A stretch of DNA of 64,000 bases from contig JAAVTG010000656.1 of NCBI GenBank assembly GCA_011947345.1, positions 62,001 to 126,000 of the forward strand, written 5' to 3'. This DNA is from Phytophthora quininea (lineage: Eukaryota > Oomycota > Peronosporomycetes > Peronosporales > Peronosporaceae). Both the position numbers and the translations under genes were made by a program. Of this stretch, positions 45,408 to 57,110 are shown piece after piece (positions within the stretch are counted from its first letter, which is position 1; every line of letters starts with the position of its first letter). The notes beneath the pieces are model-generated. The model did no database searches and had not been told where the DNA came from. It saw only the letters and a list, made by a program, of their open reading frames with translations.

Positions 45408-46597
45408 ATGACAACGCCCGACTCGTTGTTTCTTGCTGAGGTGGAAGAGTTTCTTTCGTCGTGTGAAATCCCGACGTTTGCAGCGATTGAAGCGTTCAGC
45501 CACGATGATCACGATAACGGTGCAATAGCGTCAACAACAGTCGTGGACACCAAGGCTCGCAGCCAGCAAGACGTTGTTACCAGGGGAGAACACAAACGAG
45601 CGCTGGACCGAAAGCGACGCAGCACGTATCGGGAACGCCGACGTGTTGAACGGGAGGGTTTGAAGCAGCAAGTGGTGGAACTGTCGGCGGTAGTGGAAGA
45701 GCTGAAGCAGCCTCGACCCGCGGATTTACAACTGACGTCGTCGATGTGGAAGTTGATCGCCCAGAAACAACTGCAAGCTCGACTGAACTCGGAGGTAGAA
45801 CAGTATCGCCTGGTGGTGGCCATCGACGCTCGAGCGAAGCTCATCCAAGAATTCAAAGCGTTTGTACACAGTCGTCTCTCGGTTGAAGGCACTTTGTCCG
45901 GTCAAGCGATGGAGCCGTCCTACCATTACAAGAAGATGCGAGTCGAGCCAACTGACGCAGAGATGATGTCCGAGTTTGTGCAGGAGCTGGATAGAATGTT
46001 CGTTCGGACGGATAGCATCCTGCAGGAATTTTTCAAAGACGACAAGCAGGTCGGTCACGACTGGCGAGTTGACATTAGCACTGGAGCCTTCACATTTGTG
46101 GACACGAGAGTACTGCCGTTTACTTTCCAGAAAACAAGCCAATTCATGTGGAGTGTGGCGCACTTGGTGCATCGCCAACAAGACCGCCAGGTTATCGACG
46201 TTCAAGGCCCTGAAAACACGACAGCTCTGCGCTTTCGCATTTCGGCTCAGCTCAAGTCGGCGCAGATGGTGTCGGTGCTGCAACGCGTTGTTTCGCGTCG
46301 CTATCAAGAAGAAAACCGTCATGTGATAGTGTGGAAATCGTTCACCGAGGGAGAAGGAATGTTCACCGGGATGCTTGCAAGAGAAGAAGGCTTTTGTGTG
46401 ACCACCCCGTTGGGGATGGCTCGGCCTTGGTGCGAACTTACTTGCACAACGTGCCCATGCATTTTGTCAGCCCTGCAGACGAGCAGAGCTCGGCTGTCCA
46501 ACAGTTCACGGGAGTCATGTTGAATCGAGGGAACGAAGACAGCACGGAAATCGGCAACAGACTGGAGAAGCTGCTGCTGACAGATGGCCAAGCTTAA
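45408..46597 (+). CDS. M96-like bZIP-type protein G (one frameshift)
   Basis: Tandem neighbour of F with a different N-terminal linker (TTPDSLFLAEVEEFLSSCE, then IEAFSHDDHDNG) and an almost identical central part. The C-terminal domain has its own substitutions (RYQEENRHVIVWKSFTEGEG). One missing G in run 46411-46414 shifts the last 60 codons; the other frame continues to the family end LLLTDGQA at 46597. Probably intact in the organism. Confidence 0.7.
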
Positions 46598-46641
46598 AAG
46601 CTCACCTTTGTTTCAGAGTTAATCCATGCGTGAGATCCACA

Positions 46642-46733
46642 GCGCCAACTCGTGCATATGTTTCCCAAGTGTACTGTTCTGCCTGCACCATCTTATCCCT
46701 CGCTCTCATTCCTCACCTGCTGCAAACTCCATG
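46642..46733 (+). promoter_or_regulatory. orphan M96-like upstream block
   Basis: A further copy of the upstream block (GTGCATATGTTTCCCAAGTG, then TCCCTCGCTCTCATTCCTCA) ending at an ATG at 46731, but no M96-like protein follows. The gene once attached has been lost, and the 3' end of the mitochondrial carrier gene now lies there. Confidence 0.6.
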
Positions 46734-46781
46734 ACGGAAAATGGCCAAAAAAATCTTTGCGATATTGTTACCTTCTATTCC

Positions 46782-47878
46782 CTATGTGATTGATTTGAGT
46801 TTTTCGTACGTAGAGTTGATGATGCCCCACGACACCAGCGATCGGAAGAAATTCATCTGGACGCCACGGTACAGCCGTCTTACACTGCAGCCGCGCTCTT
46901 TATACGTGAGCTTCAGAGCCTCCCAAGGCCCAATAAACGGCTGACCGTATACGCTCTGCATTCGTGTTCGTGCCACTACAAATGGTAAAAACACGTCAAA
47001 AAGCCATCAAAACCAACTACCACCCCAGTTTTAACCCACCATTGATCGGGAAGGTCACTGTGCTGATCACTGCGCCCAACATCGCCCCGCAGATAAAATC
47101 GTTGGTCATTACCGCCGCCGCAGACTCTCCTTTTGGAAACTGCTGCCGTATCGGTCCTCTCAGACCGAAAAATAAAATATTGCCTGGGCCGTTGCGACAC
47201 AAAATGGCCGTCAGGCCTCGGTAGTGCTCCCTCAGTCCGAATTTGTTAATGTGCAGAATAGCGTCGTATGCTCCGGCGATTTCCCGATTAAATTTGGGCG
47301 TCTGTAACAACGTTTGTGCTCGCTGAAAAACAAAAACGTCGAAATCATTTTGTCAGAATATCACCGTCGAAATGCGTTTAAACGTTTTTCTTCTCCCACC
47401 TCAAACGGAGCCAAAATTGCTTCGGTCGTGCCGGCCATGCCTGCTGCTACGAGATTCAAGCCTGTATGCGGTCCCAAGTGGCTCTCCAACAGCTCATCGT
47501 AGAAATTGTAGAGCCCAAACATGATGGATTTGGACACCATGGCCTGCACCAGAGGCGGCTTCACCCCTCGATACAGCATGAGCCAACCTTCGCTGCGCAC
47601 ATTCTCAAAGGCCTGCCATGCGTTTAAACCGAACAACTATTGATAGATCCACGTTAGAACAGAATACATAATCACCATGAGCGACAATACCCCCGGGTTT
47701 TTACCTGCTGTCGAAACATGACTTTATTGGGCGGAAACGTGACCACGATGTTGATGGCGGCCGCCGAGCCCCCGCAGAAGAACTCGCGCAGGTGCGGGTA
47801 CCTAGCGAAGAAGGCCTCACTGCGGGCGTCCTCGCTCTGGGTGCGCTCGGTCCCGGCGTCGCTCAGGTAGCTCTCCAT
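46782..47878 (-). CDS. mitochondrial carrier, SLC25A51-like (NAD+ transporter family)
   Basis: Four exons: complement(join(46782..46975, 47040..47322, 47400..47636, 47705..47878)), introns 64-77 bp, all GT-AG, 295 residues. It shows the three-repeat carrier layout: INIVVTFPPNKVMFRQQ, then a PFE/R-A-Q-T-L-L-Q junction spanning intron 2, then FPIN-VARTRMQS across intron 3. Further blocks, LYRGVKPPLVQ, AGTTEAI, ILFFGLRGPI, NDFICGAMLGA and RSLVSWGIINSTYE, agree closely with animal SLC25A51/52, which bring NAD+ into mitochondria. The match rests on memory of that family. It should sit in the inner membrane. No frame damage. Confidence 0.82.
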
Positions 47879-48285
47879 TCGCAGCGGCGCGCGGGGCCTG
47901 CAGTGGCTGCCCCCAAAACGCGGAATGACCGTGGTATAATTGGCGAGACCGTTAAAACGCAGCCATTGGTTGAAATTGACGAATACTCAAATCAAGACGT
48001 TTCGGAGAAACCCCGTCAAAACAGTTGCCCTTGAAGTAAAAAAAAAAGGCACCTACATGTCCGATCATTCTCGTTCTTACAAGGCCGTGCTGTGCCCGGA
48101 GAAGCTCTGAAATTTATTGTGAATAAGCTGTTGCTACAATTACAATTTGTTTGTTGGTGATGAGTTGTGGCTTTGTTCCGTTTGTGAAGGTATTCGGCAG
48201 TTGGTGACAGTGTTAAGTTCCCGATTGTATTTGCTGCATTGCCGTCGCGGTCGAGGTAGGTCCTTACGAACTCTGAAAGTAAATT
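47879..48285. other. carrier promoter and 3' flank of M96-like H
   Basis: 407 bp without a gene; an A-run lies at about 48038-48047. Confidence 0.35.
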
Positions 48286-48855
48286 TCAGAGAACAAGAAA
48301 TGCAGGACAAGCGTCGAGAGTGTCTACTTGCATGTTAGCGTGTCCGGGGCACTTGCTTTCCTCCTCTCCGCCTTCATTGCGGTCGCAGATGTGCTGCCAC
48401 AGCTGCTGCAGCATCGTCTTGCGGTTTTTGACGCACGCGCACAGCTGCCGCTGTTGCAGCTCGGAGCTGATCCGGGCTCGTAGTTCTCGTTCTGCCACCA
48501 TCCGCCACGGAGCCACTCGGTTCCGCGCTTCTTTGGCTTCTTGCCGCATTGTCAGCTCCACACTGAGGTGGTCGATCTCGCGGTTGAGCTTTTGGATCTC
48601 CAGTAGGCGACGCTCTCGGTTCACCAAACGCCGTTGACGGTCTCGGGCTCGAACGATCTCTCTTCTTGCAATGAGGTCGGCCTCGCTAAGTGTTCTACGC
48701 CGTCGTCGTTTGGCAGGACGAGATTTGTGAGTGGCATTGGCTGGCGGTGTATCGGCGACGGTGTCGAGGCCGTGGACGGATGGGATCTTGGGCAGTTCGG
48801 ACGCGGTCAAAAAGTCCTCGACCTCGGCGAGGAACGCGGCGTCTGCGGCGGACAT
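48286..48855 (-). CDS. short bZIP-like protein H (M96-like N-terminal half)
   Basis: 189 residues. The ATG at 48855 begins the family motif (AADAAFLAEVEDFLTASELP). A basic stretch (PAKRRRRR) and a bZIP-like helix (RARDRQRRLVNRERRLLEIQ) follow, then a leucine-rich helix and the WRMVAERELRARI region. It then stops in an acidic/Cys tail, without the C-terminal domain of its relatives. Either a natural short form or a gene with an undetected 3' exon. The sequence is diverged from copies A-G, so it is an older branch. Confidence 0.65.
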   Translation of the reverse strand: MSAADAAFLAEVEDFLTASELPKIPSVHGLDTVADTPPANATHKSRPAKRRRRRTLSEADLIARREIVRARDRQRRLVNRERRLLEIQKLNREIDHLSVELTMRQEAKEARNRVAPWRMVAERELRARISSELQQRQLCACVKNRKTMLQQLWQHICDRNEGGEEESKCPGHANMQVDTLDACPAFLVL

Positions 48856-50208
48856 GGTGAGTTGGCAAGTGAGCGCGACCGGTGGCCTTGTACGGTAGTA
48901 GTGCAGTGTAACCTGCTTTTGTGCGTCAACATGGAAAACAGACAATCTTGACGATAACCACCGGCGCGCAATCCGCGATGCGCAAGGCCGTGAACTTGAA
49001 GCAAGCGCTTGCCGCTGCGCGCCGACTTCAACGGCTTGGGTGACGACGGCGCAGCTTCCGACAGGCTTCACGTGCGGCACCATGTCGGCATTCAAGGCTT
49101 CTCCACTTGGTTGGCCGGCGAGTTGCCCCGACGTGATGGCCACGACGAGTACTGTGCGGCTTGTCGAGTTGATTTCAGCGGCTGGCGACGGAAGTAGCTT
49201 CGCCTTCGCCTTCGCACGCGCAATGGAAACCACCCAAAAGATGAATTTCACGACGACAGCGCTGTCGGCTAAACATTCGTCGGGCTTGGTCTCGACAGCA
49301 GCAAGTGTTTCTCTTTACAGGGCAATACGCTCTTCACCGCCTCGCCACGAGGTTGTTGCCCCATTCTGCTTGTCCATTCTTAAAGCAGCTCCAGTCTCGC
49401 TCGTGAAATGACCCAGAGCTATCGTCGTAGCTGTTGAACCAAGCGAGGCGTTTTGTAGAGAAGTCTACGCGCCAGATTTCCTAAACCGCTGCGACGGGAT
49501 CTTTAGCTGGGGCTTCGCCGTAACGACACCCCGAAGGCGCTGCTGTGGGGTGTTGCGTCGGGCCTTGGTCAGCTTGATCTCCACCTTGGTGAACACCACA
49601 AGGTGGCCTTGGCATTTGCAACGAACGCGAGCGTTCCTATCAGTACTCTGGCGGCCAGTATTACAGTACCTCCTCCAGGCGGGCAACGTGGCGCCTCAGA
49701 CCGAGCGGATGAGGCCCCGGATGAAGTCGATGTGCTCGAGCTCGTGCCGACGGACGAGTTGACATCCGAGGCGGAGGAGATGAAGGCGGGCAGTCAGCGC
49801 TCGCTTGGCCGTCCTGTGGAGCTGGGGCGTGTCTTCTTCAGGGGTCTGTCGGTTTTAGTGGGGGATGAAGAAGTACCGTCGGCGAAGGCTCTCCTTTCGT
49901 GCGATCGCCATGGTGTCGACGTTGTATCAGACCTGAGTTTGAGAAAGCGCTGTTCGATGTGTCGGCCCTGGCAAGCATGCTGGAGGTGACCGTCCCAAGG
50001 CGTGGTTCGAGCCGCCCCTGCATCGCTACTACTCGCCTGGGGTCGCTTGGCACTGTGGGCGGACAGCCCCGACTTGCCCAGAGTCGGATATCATCCGTTC
50101 CCGACAGTCTCTGGTCGTTCATCGCTCCCTCTGCTCCACCGAGAGCGGATGCTGCACCGGGTCATTTGCCGACCGTGACAGTCGCCGTCAAAGCTCACAC
50201 GGTCCGTG
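48856..50208. other. long intergenic stretch
   Basis: 1.35 kb without a convincing gene. Open frames here (for example 49603-49989 plus, acidic middle part) have non-ATG starts and no domains. It contains the promoter of H and of kinase K1. Confidence 0.3.
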
Positions 50209-51985
50209 ATGGCGCGCATCGCTGAGCTTTCGCTGTTTGTGGCGCTGCTTCAGTTCGCCGGATTTACTGCCGCCCAAACCACGTCCTACATGATGCAGAC
50301 CACGACCATCTACACGAACGAAAGCTGCACCAGCTCGGCAGTGAATGTGCTCGTGATCGAGAACGACAACTGCTCGGCGGTGGCCTGCTCGCCTCGGGTG
50401 TTTGGCAACAACACGGACTATTACAAGGCCACGACCTGCTACTCCGCCGACAGGTTCTCGTACGACCCGATGGAAGACATTTTCGACGGCCAGGCGTTCG
50501 TGGAGGGCCAAGCGTACAGCAACACCAACTGCAGTGACGACGCCTACTTGTACCGCCAAGGCCTGGCCGTCGGTGGCTGCGAGCCGTTCACGACAAGAAA
50601 CAACCACAGCGTCAGCGTCAAACTCGACAGCGATGGATCGGCGGCCATGATCCTGTTCGACAACACCGAGTGTACAGACCCACCGCTCACGACGTACGCA
50701 CTGGGGAATGATACGCTTGCCAACCATCTCTGCTACGAAGGGATCAGTAACACTGGCTTGGTCCAGTACATTGCCAAGTACTACGTGCATGAAGACTACA
50801 ACTCGGGTAGTAGTGGTGGCTCTGATACAACTACACAGGGAACCGCAGACGAAGGAAATTCCAGTCATGCTGCGCTGTATGGAGGCGTCGCAGCTGCAGT
50901 GGTCGTGGTGTTGGTCGCCGCTGCTTTGATTATCCATCGACATCGAAAGTCTCAGAAGCGCCGCGAAATGGAGGGCACATTGGTCGTGATGGAGGAGCTG
51001 TACACAAGTCCTGGCACCAACTTCCAGCGGCCAGGGAAATTCGACCACGACTCGAGTAGTAGGACGACGATGCTAGCGCACACGTCGGATCGCTTGGGAC
51101 GACGACACCATCGTAGCAGCTCGGATACCGCGTGACAAGGTGATCGTCGGGGATCTTTTGAGTCGTGGGGCGTTTGGCGAGGTCTATAAAGGCGCTTACA
51201 ACGGTCAACCGGTGGCTGTAAAGGTGCTGCTGCAGGACACCAGACGTAGCATTCCGCACGTGAACGCCTTCATGGAAGAAGTGAAGATGGCGGCAGTCAT
51301 GGATCACCCTCATATAGCCAAGTTCGTCGGCGTTGCTTGGGACTCGCTCACAGATCTCTGCTCTGTCACTGAGTTCATGAACGGTGGCGATCTGAAGGCT
51401 CTGGTGTTGAAATATCAAGCCGAAAACCATCCAGAAGGCTTCGATCGAACCAAAGTTACAATCGCGCTGCACGTTGCTCATGCGCTTACGTATTTGCACT
51501 CTCTCGACCCTCCCGTGATCCACCGCGACCTCAAGTCGAAGAATATCTTACTCAACCAAGAGCTGGAGGCGAAAGTGACAGACTTTGGCATCTCTAGAGA
51601 ATGGATCGACGCGACGTTGACGGCCGGAGTGGGGACGTCACTTTGGATGGCGCCCGAGGTCATGATCGGAAACCCGTACGACGAGAAGGCTGACATGTTT
51701 TCGTTCGGAGTTGTCTTGTCAGAGCTCTCCACGCACGCGACGCCGTACTCACACGCGAAATTGCGTCGCGGATCGAGTCAACAAATGCCTCGCACCGTCG
51801 TCCTGCAGAACGTGGCGGCGGGGACGTTGAGTGTGAAGTTTTCCGAGGTGGGGCCAGCGTCCATGATCGCATTGGGCATGGAGTGCGTGTCTTGGGATCC
51901 CAAAGACCGTCCGACGGCAGCCGAGGCGCTCTATCGACTGCACAAAGTCTTGACGCAGGAAATGTCGATACACGAAGTGAGGTAA
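50209..51985 (+). CDS. receptor-like TKL kinase K1 (one frameshift)
   Basis: Signal peptide at 1-22, a Cys- and Asn-rich ectodomain of about 190 residues with several N-x-S/T sites, a Ser/Gly/Thr linker, a transmembrane helix (YGGVAAAVVVVLVAAALII), an Arg/Lys stop-transfer, then a kinase domain: GAFGEVYKG loop, VAVKVL lysine, HRDLKSKNILLN, DFGISRE, and WMAPEV. It is of the tyrosine-kinase-like Ser/Thr group. The frame shifts near 51095, where the paralogues read LWDDE; two bases seem lost. The kinase part is uninterrupted and, unlike K2 and K3, has no intron before SLWMAPEV. First of three tandem paralogues. Confidence 0.8.
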
Positions 51986-52268
51986 CCAGGAGTAGGATGC
52001 AGATATTATTCAAGCAAAGGTGTTTCGTTTCGTCAAGGAGGTGTTGGATCAAGGATCTTTGTCGTTGGAAGAAGTTTTACCTCACCGAGATCGGTTTGGA
52101 GTTCGCTCTACAAGGTGGCGAGCGGAATGGAGCTACAAGTTGCAGAGGGTTCAGGCAATGTGGGACTTGATGTGCTGAGCCGCAAAGCCCAGGTGAGCAT
52201 CGCACAACAAAACGCCTGACCCCTGCCACCTCACTTCCCATTCTGCGCTTGCCCGTCTCAACCAACCG

Positions 52269-54100
52269 ATGCAGTCCGTCAACGTCTTTGCGGACGCCTC
52301 GTGCGAGACGCCGGTGTCGATGCAGATGTCCACCACGACGGACTGCGTCAGTTCGGACTGCACCGCGACGCTCATCGGATCCGACTACTACTACGTCTCC
52401 ACCACCTGTCCATCGAATGCGTACTCGTACGCCAGCAAAATGTTGGGGTCGAACGACTACGTGCTGGTGGATCTGTACAGCGGTCTCGACTGCAGCGACA
52501 CTTCCTCCGGCACATACGTCTTCCTCGCAACTGGGACGTGCTATCCGCAGAGCTCAAGTGGACAAGGGTTCACCGCGTCGGTCTACTCGAACGGGTCCGC
52601 TCAACTCCACTACTATTTGGACTCGTCCTGTCAGTACTCCGTCACCGACCCTTACGACATCACTGAAGATCTACTCACGAGCCACACATGCTTCATGAGC
52701 AGCAAGTTCTACTCCAACTCGGAAGGATCAGCGACGAATGGCGTCAACAGTTCAGCTGCGAGTGGCGGCAGCGCAACCTCAACCAGCGGGACGACGACGA
52801 CGGGGGATCGACGACAACCGGTGGAAGTAGTGGTGGCGCATTGATAACGGGTGGAAGTAGTGGAGGAACGACGACAACTGACGGGAGCGGGAGCGGCTCC
52901 AGTTCTTCAGGAGTTAGTGTCGGCGTCATAGCCGGAATTGCCATCGGTTGTGTTGTGTTGTTGCTACTACTCGGCTTCTGTTTCCGCTGTTACCGGCGAC
53001 GCCGAGATCTCAATAACCAACAGGACATGCAGCACGTCGCAAGCCCTGCGATGTTTGAGCAGCCCATGGGGATCAATTCTCACTTCCAGCAAATCCCAAT
53101 CACTCCGCCGAAACACAGCGCGACCGAATCGCTCTCCAATTCAAGAGACGGAATTCCTAGCAAGTTGTGGGACGACGAAGCCATCGTCGCTGCTCGCATC
53201 CCACGAGAGAAGGTTGTAACCGAGCGTGTCATCAACCGAGGCGGCTTTGGAGAAGTCTACGCGGGGACATACAACGGACAGCGAGTGGCCATCAAAATGC
53301 TGCGGCCAGAGCGCAAGAAGAGCATCCAGCAAGTCAACGCGTTCCTGGCCGAGATCAAACTCATGACTGCGCTGGAGCACCCGAACATCGTCACCTTCAT
53401 TGGCGTCGCCTGGGACTCCCTTGCGGACTTGTGTTGTGTCACAGAGCTCATGGCCATCGACTTGAAAGCGTTGCTGGCGAAATTCCACGAGCAGCATCTG
53501 CCCACGGGATTCGACTCCGACAAGATCAAAGTGGCGTTGCAAGTCGCCTACGGATTGACGTACTTGCACTCGTGCGCGCCACCGGTGCTTCACAGAGACC
53601 TCAAGTCCAGTAACATTTTACTGAACGAGGCAATGGACCCCAAGCTGACGGACTTTGGCATCTCCCGAGAGCGAGTGGATGCGACGATGACCGCTGGTGT
53701 TGGGACGTACGTCTACTGATTGAATTCCTTCGAAGACGTTGTTGTACTTACCATCTCTTGTGTGTGAACAGGTCACTGTGGATGGCTCCTGAGGTGATGG
53801 TGGGCGATCGGTACGACGACAAGGCCGACATATTTTCCTTCGGCGTGGTGCTATCGGAATTGGACTCGCACGTTCTGCCGTACGCGCACGCCAAGGCCAA
53901 TTCGCGATCCAGCGGCCGGATCTCCGACGCCGTTCTTTTCCAGAAGGTGGCCACGGGGCAACTAACCGTGCAGTTCTCCGGAAACGGTGTGACGTCCATG
54001 ATGCAGCTCGGTCTCGCGTGTGTCGTTGGACCCAAAGCAACGCCCCACCGCAGCCGAGGCGCTCTACCGACTGCAGCAAATCTTGGCCACCCAGCAGTAG
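52269..54100 (+). CDS. receptor-like TKL kinase K2 (two frameshifts)
   Basis: Ectodomain begins at once with MQSVNVFADASC and has no signal peptide; an upstream exon may supply it, but I could not find one. A Ser/Thr/Gly linker precedes the TM helix (VGVIAGIAIGCVVLLLLLGF), and the kinase has GGFGEVYAG, VAIKML, HRDLKSSNILLN and DFGISRE. A 65-bp intron (53707-53771) splits GT|SLWMAPEV. Frameshifts: G-run 52802-52806 in the linker, and near 54022 where two bases are missing in the last helix region. The stop in the family frame is 54098-54100. Confidence 0.75.
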
Positions 54101-54280
54101 AGAATCTGCAGCGTTAATCGACAGCATATATGGATACAAGCGTCACGCGTGGGGCTCATACTCGTTCAACGCAGTTCGGTATCAACGAGTCGTAGATACC
54201 GAACTGCATCAAGTGGATCATCATCAACTGTAAATGGGTATCTGAATGCAGCACAGTGCTGTGCAGTTAAACGACCGGCA

Positions 54281-54740
54281 TCAAACCTGTTTTGGCACGC
54301 GAAAACAGACGGCGATACTTGGGAAGAAGAGCCCAAGCGGGTGAGCGCCAAGCAGCACCATCACGAAGGCCAGCAGGTGGCTGAGGATCTCAGGCACGTT
54401 TCTCCACGAATCGCAAGGCACGGTCCGCTCCTCGTCCTCGTCCAGCATGTCAAGAAGTTGGCCATGGCAAGCCTGGACTGTTGCGGAAATGCCCGCCAAC
54501 GTCAACGCCAGAGAGAGAATAAAGTTGATTAACTAGGTAAAGGATAATTCGTCAAGCTAGCTACCCTGCCGACGCCAGAAGCCAGGCACGTTGCCAGGTC
54601 ATGGCCGCCAGGCGTGCACAGCATTGGGATCCCAGCAGGACTTGTCCAGTGCTGTATAATCTTAATCAACAGACTCGACTGGATGACCCGCACACCGAGG
54701 TGTTGCATCGAGTGCTCGTTCTTGTGCAGCCGACTCCATA
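54281..54740 (-). pseudogene. membrane protein remnant
   Basis: Two adjacent minus-strand frames give a coherent hydrophobic protein: VIQSSLLIKIIQHW near 54690, then LINFILSLALTLAGISAT, then SHLLAFVMVLLGAHPLGLFF near 54330. A one-base shift near 54528 separates them and neither end is complete. Family not recognised. The rest of 54101-54855 shows nothing else. Confidence 0.35.
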
Positions 54741-54855
54741 GAAAAACCTTCAGCGGGAAACGGCCATTCGCGTTGGGTTCACCTCTGCACCTATTTGCTG
54801 TTCGACGCTCGCCACATTCCTCGATTTCCAGCCGCCTCAAATATAGTAGTCGTGT

Positions 54856-56545
54856 ATGCAGTCTATCGACGTCTACTCGGACTCGAGCTGCAGCTCCGTG
54901 CCGGTCTCCATGTCCATGGCCGAGTCGTCGAGCTGCAGCACCGTGAGCTGCACCTCGACCTCATTGGCACTGAATACTACTACTACACCACCGCGTGCCC
55001 TCGAACGCCAAGACGTATGCGTCCAGCGTCTACGGCAGCACCAAGTACCTCTTGATCGATGTCTACAGCGAGACCGACTGCTCCACCTACACGGGCACGG
55101 CAGTGATCGTCGCGTCGGGCAAGTGCGAGGTGCTGGGCACGTCTGGAAGCTCTGCGGTCACTCAATTCTACGCCAATGGGTCGGTGAGTCTGCAGTATTA
55201 CAACGACGCCGCCTGCACCTACACCACCACCTCGCCGTACGTGGTGAGCAAAGACCTCCTCACGAGCCACTCGTGCTTCGAAGGTATCAAGCTTTATTCG
55301 AACTCGGACGGGTCGAGTACTAGTGGAACGACGGGGTCTAGCAGCAGTAGCAGCTCAGGATTGAGCACCGGTGCTATCGTCGGAATTATCGCCGGGGTCT
55401 TGGTGCTTCTGCTTCTGATCGTCGGCATCTTAATCTGCAGATGTCGTCGCCAGAAGACTCAGCAGCAACAACAACAGATTCAGACGCCGAGCGTCTTGGA
55501 GCAAGGTGTCGGCTCGACTGACCAGTTCTACAGGGCTTCAGCGACTCCTAAAGTCACGACAGGCACGGAATCGACTGTGCTAATCAGCTCGGACGGTCAG
55601 ATGCGGAGCAAATTGTGGGACGACGAAGCGATCGTCGCTGCTCGGATCCCAAGAGAGAAGGTTGTGGTAAAGCATCTCATCAACCGAGGAGGCTTTGGAG
55701 AAGTTTACTCCGGGACGTACAATGGCGAACGCGTTGCTGTCAAGATGCTGCTACCCGAACGCAAGAAGAGCATCGAACAGGTTAACGCCTTCCTGTCTGA
55801 AGTGAAGCTCATGAGCACACTCGATCACCCGCATATCGTCAGCTTTATTGGCGTTGCGTGGGACTCACTCACGGATCTTTGCGTCGTGACGGAGTATATG
55901 ACAATCGATCTGAAGGCGCTACTGGCCAAATTCCACGAGCAGAACTTACCCACAGGATTTGACTACGACAAGGTCAAGGTGGCGCTGCATGTGGCGCACG
56001 CTCTGACGTATCTTCACTCGTGTGCGCCGCCTGTAATTCACCGAGATCTCAAGTCCAGCAATATTCTACTGAATGAAGCGATGGACGCCAAGGTGACGGA
56101 CTTTGGCATCTCGAGAGAGCGTGTGGACGCGACGATGACGGCTGGTGTTGGAACGTACGTTCAGTTTGACTTGGATCCTGTTGGTGTTGTTGAGCTTATC
56201 GTCTTTGATGTCGTGCAGGTCTCTTTGATGGCTCCTGAAGTGATGCTCGGCGATCACTACGACGACAAGGCTGATATGTTTTCTTTCGGTGTGGTGCTGT
56301 CGGAATTGGACTCGCATGCTCTACCGTACGCGATGGCTAAGAGCAACAGCTCGGGCCATCGTGTCACCGACGCTGCTATTCTGCAGTTGGTGACGTCCGG
56401 TCAGCTACACGTGCAGTTCTCCGGAAACGGTTCACGGTCGATGGTGGAGTTGGGATTGGACTGCGTCAAGTTGGACCCGAAACAGCGACCAACCGCAGCA
56501 GAGGCACTCTACAGACTGCAGAAGATCTTGGCCAACGAAGTGTAG
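54856..56545 (+). CDS. receptor-like TKL kinase K3 (frameshifts)
   Basis: Same design as K2: ectodomain from MQSIDVYSDSSC, Ser-rich linker, TM helix (GAIVGIIAGVLVLLLLIVGI), Gln-rich juxtamembrane, and kinase with GGFGEVYSG, VAVKML, HRDLKSSNILLN and DFGISRE. The ectodomain frame breaks twice (near 54957 and at C-run 54998-55000). An intron at 56155-56218 (64 bp) matches that of K2. One G is missing at 56227, where the paralogues read LWMAPE, so the unspliced frame stays open by chance through the intron. No signal peptide at this start. Confidence 0.75.
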
Positions 56546-56894
56546 GTGTGCGATTTTAATCTTAGTTGTTGTACGTAAGGATCACCTTGCTGGTAATGTG
56601 TTTCAATGGCTTCATCACGTCCCTGCGTCCTCAAGACGAGGGGATACTCTACAATCAAGGCAGGAGCATATACTCCTGTTAGTTTACAGCCTCCACTTTA
56701 GTTTTCGACATACCGGCTAAACCACAAACTAGGGTGTGCTGTCCACACCTACACATACTGAAGGTGTTCGTGTTGTTCGTGTGTAGTAAAATTTGTCGAC
56801 ATGTAGCTTGCACAAGACCGCTTCAACGAGATCAGCATTTTTAAATGCACTTAAAAGTGAATTATAAACTGCCGCTGGGAGTTGAAGTCATCTC
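56546..56894. other. 3' flank of kinase K3
   Basis: About 350 bp without a gene. Confidence 0.35.
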
Positions 56895-57110
56895 GTGTCG
56901 AGGGCGTCTTTGGGAGAGCATTCTCGGGTTTCCATTTGCGCCGTTTCCAGCTTCTCTAAGTTCCCAAACCCAGAACGTGTGGGGGCATCCATTTGGTCCA
57001 AGCGCCGCAATCGGTTGTCGGCAACCACTGTGGAGAAGTCAACATTCAACTACTGCAACAGCATGTTGCTGGACGACGTCGACCACGAAGCCTACTTCGA
57101 CAACACTTGA
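56895..57110 (+). mobile_element. hAT transposase C-terminal remnant
   Basis: The frame contains SKRRNRLSATTVEKSTFNY, then LLDDVDHEAYF. The pattern of a short K/R-R-N-R-L block, VEK, and a C-terminal LLDxxD matches the dimerisation end of hAT-family transposases. Only this last part is left. Confidence 0.6.

Noticed and set aside
47361..47636. Carrier frames as separate small genes
   Set aside because: Each boundary is a good GT-AG site and the joined exons give one continuous carrier.
50188..51048. 286-codon minus-strand frame
   Set aside because: Antisense to the clear kinase ectodomain and TM region; no domain of its own.
52269..52275. ATG of K2 (and of K3) as a splice acceptor ATGCAG
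   Set aside because: Tempting because both lack a signal peptide, but K1 encodes the same Met-Gln position inside a continuous exon, so ATGCAG is coding. An upstream exon remains possible but was not found.
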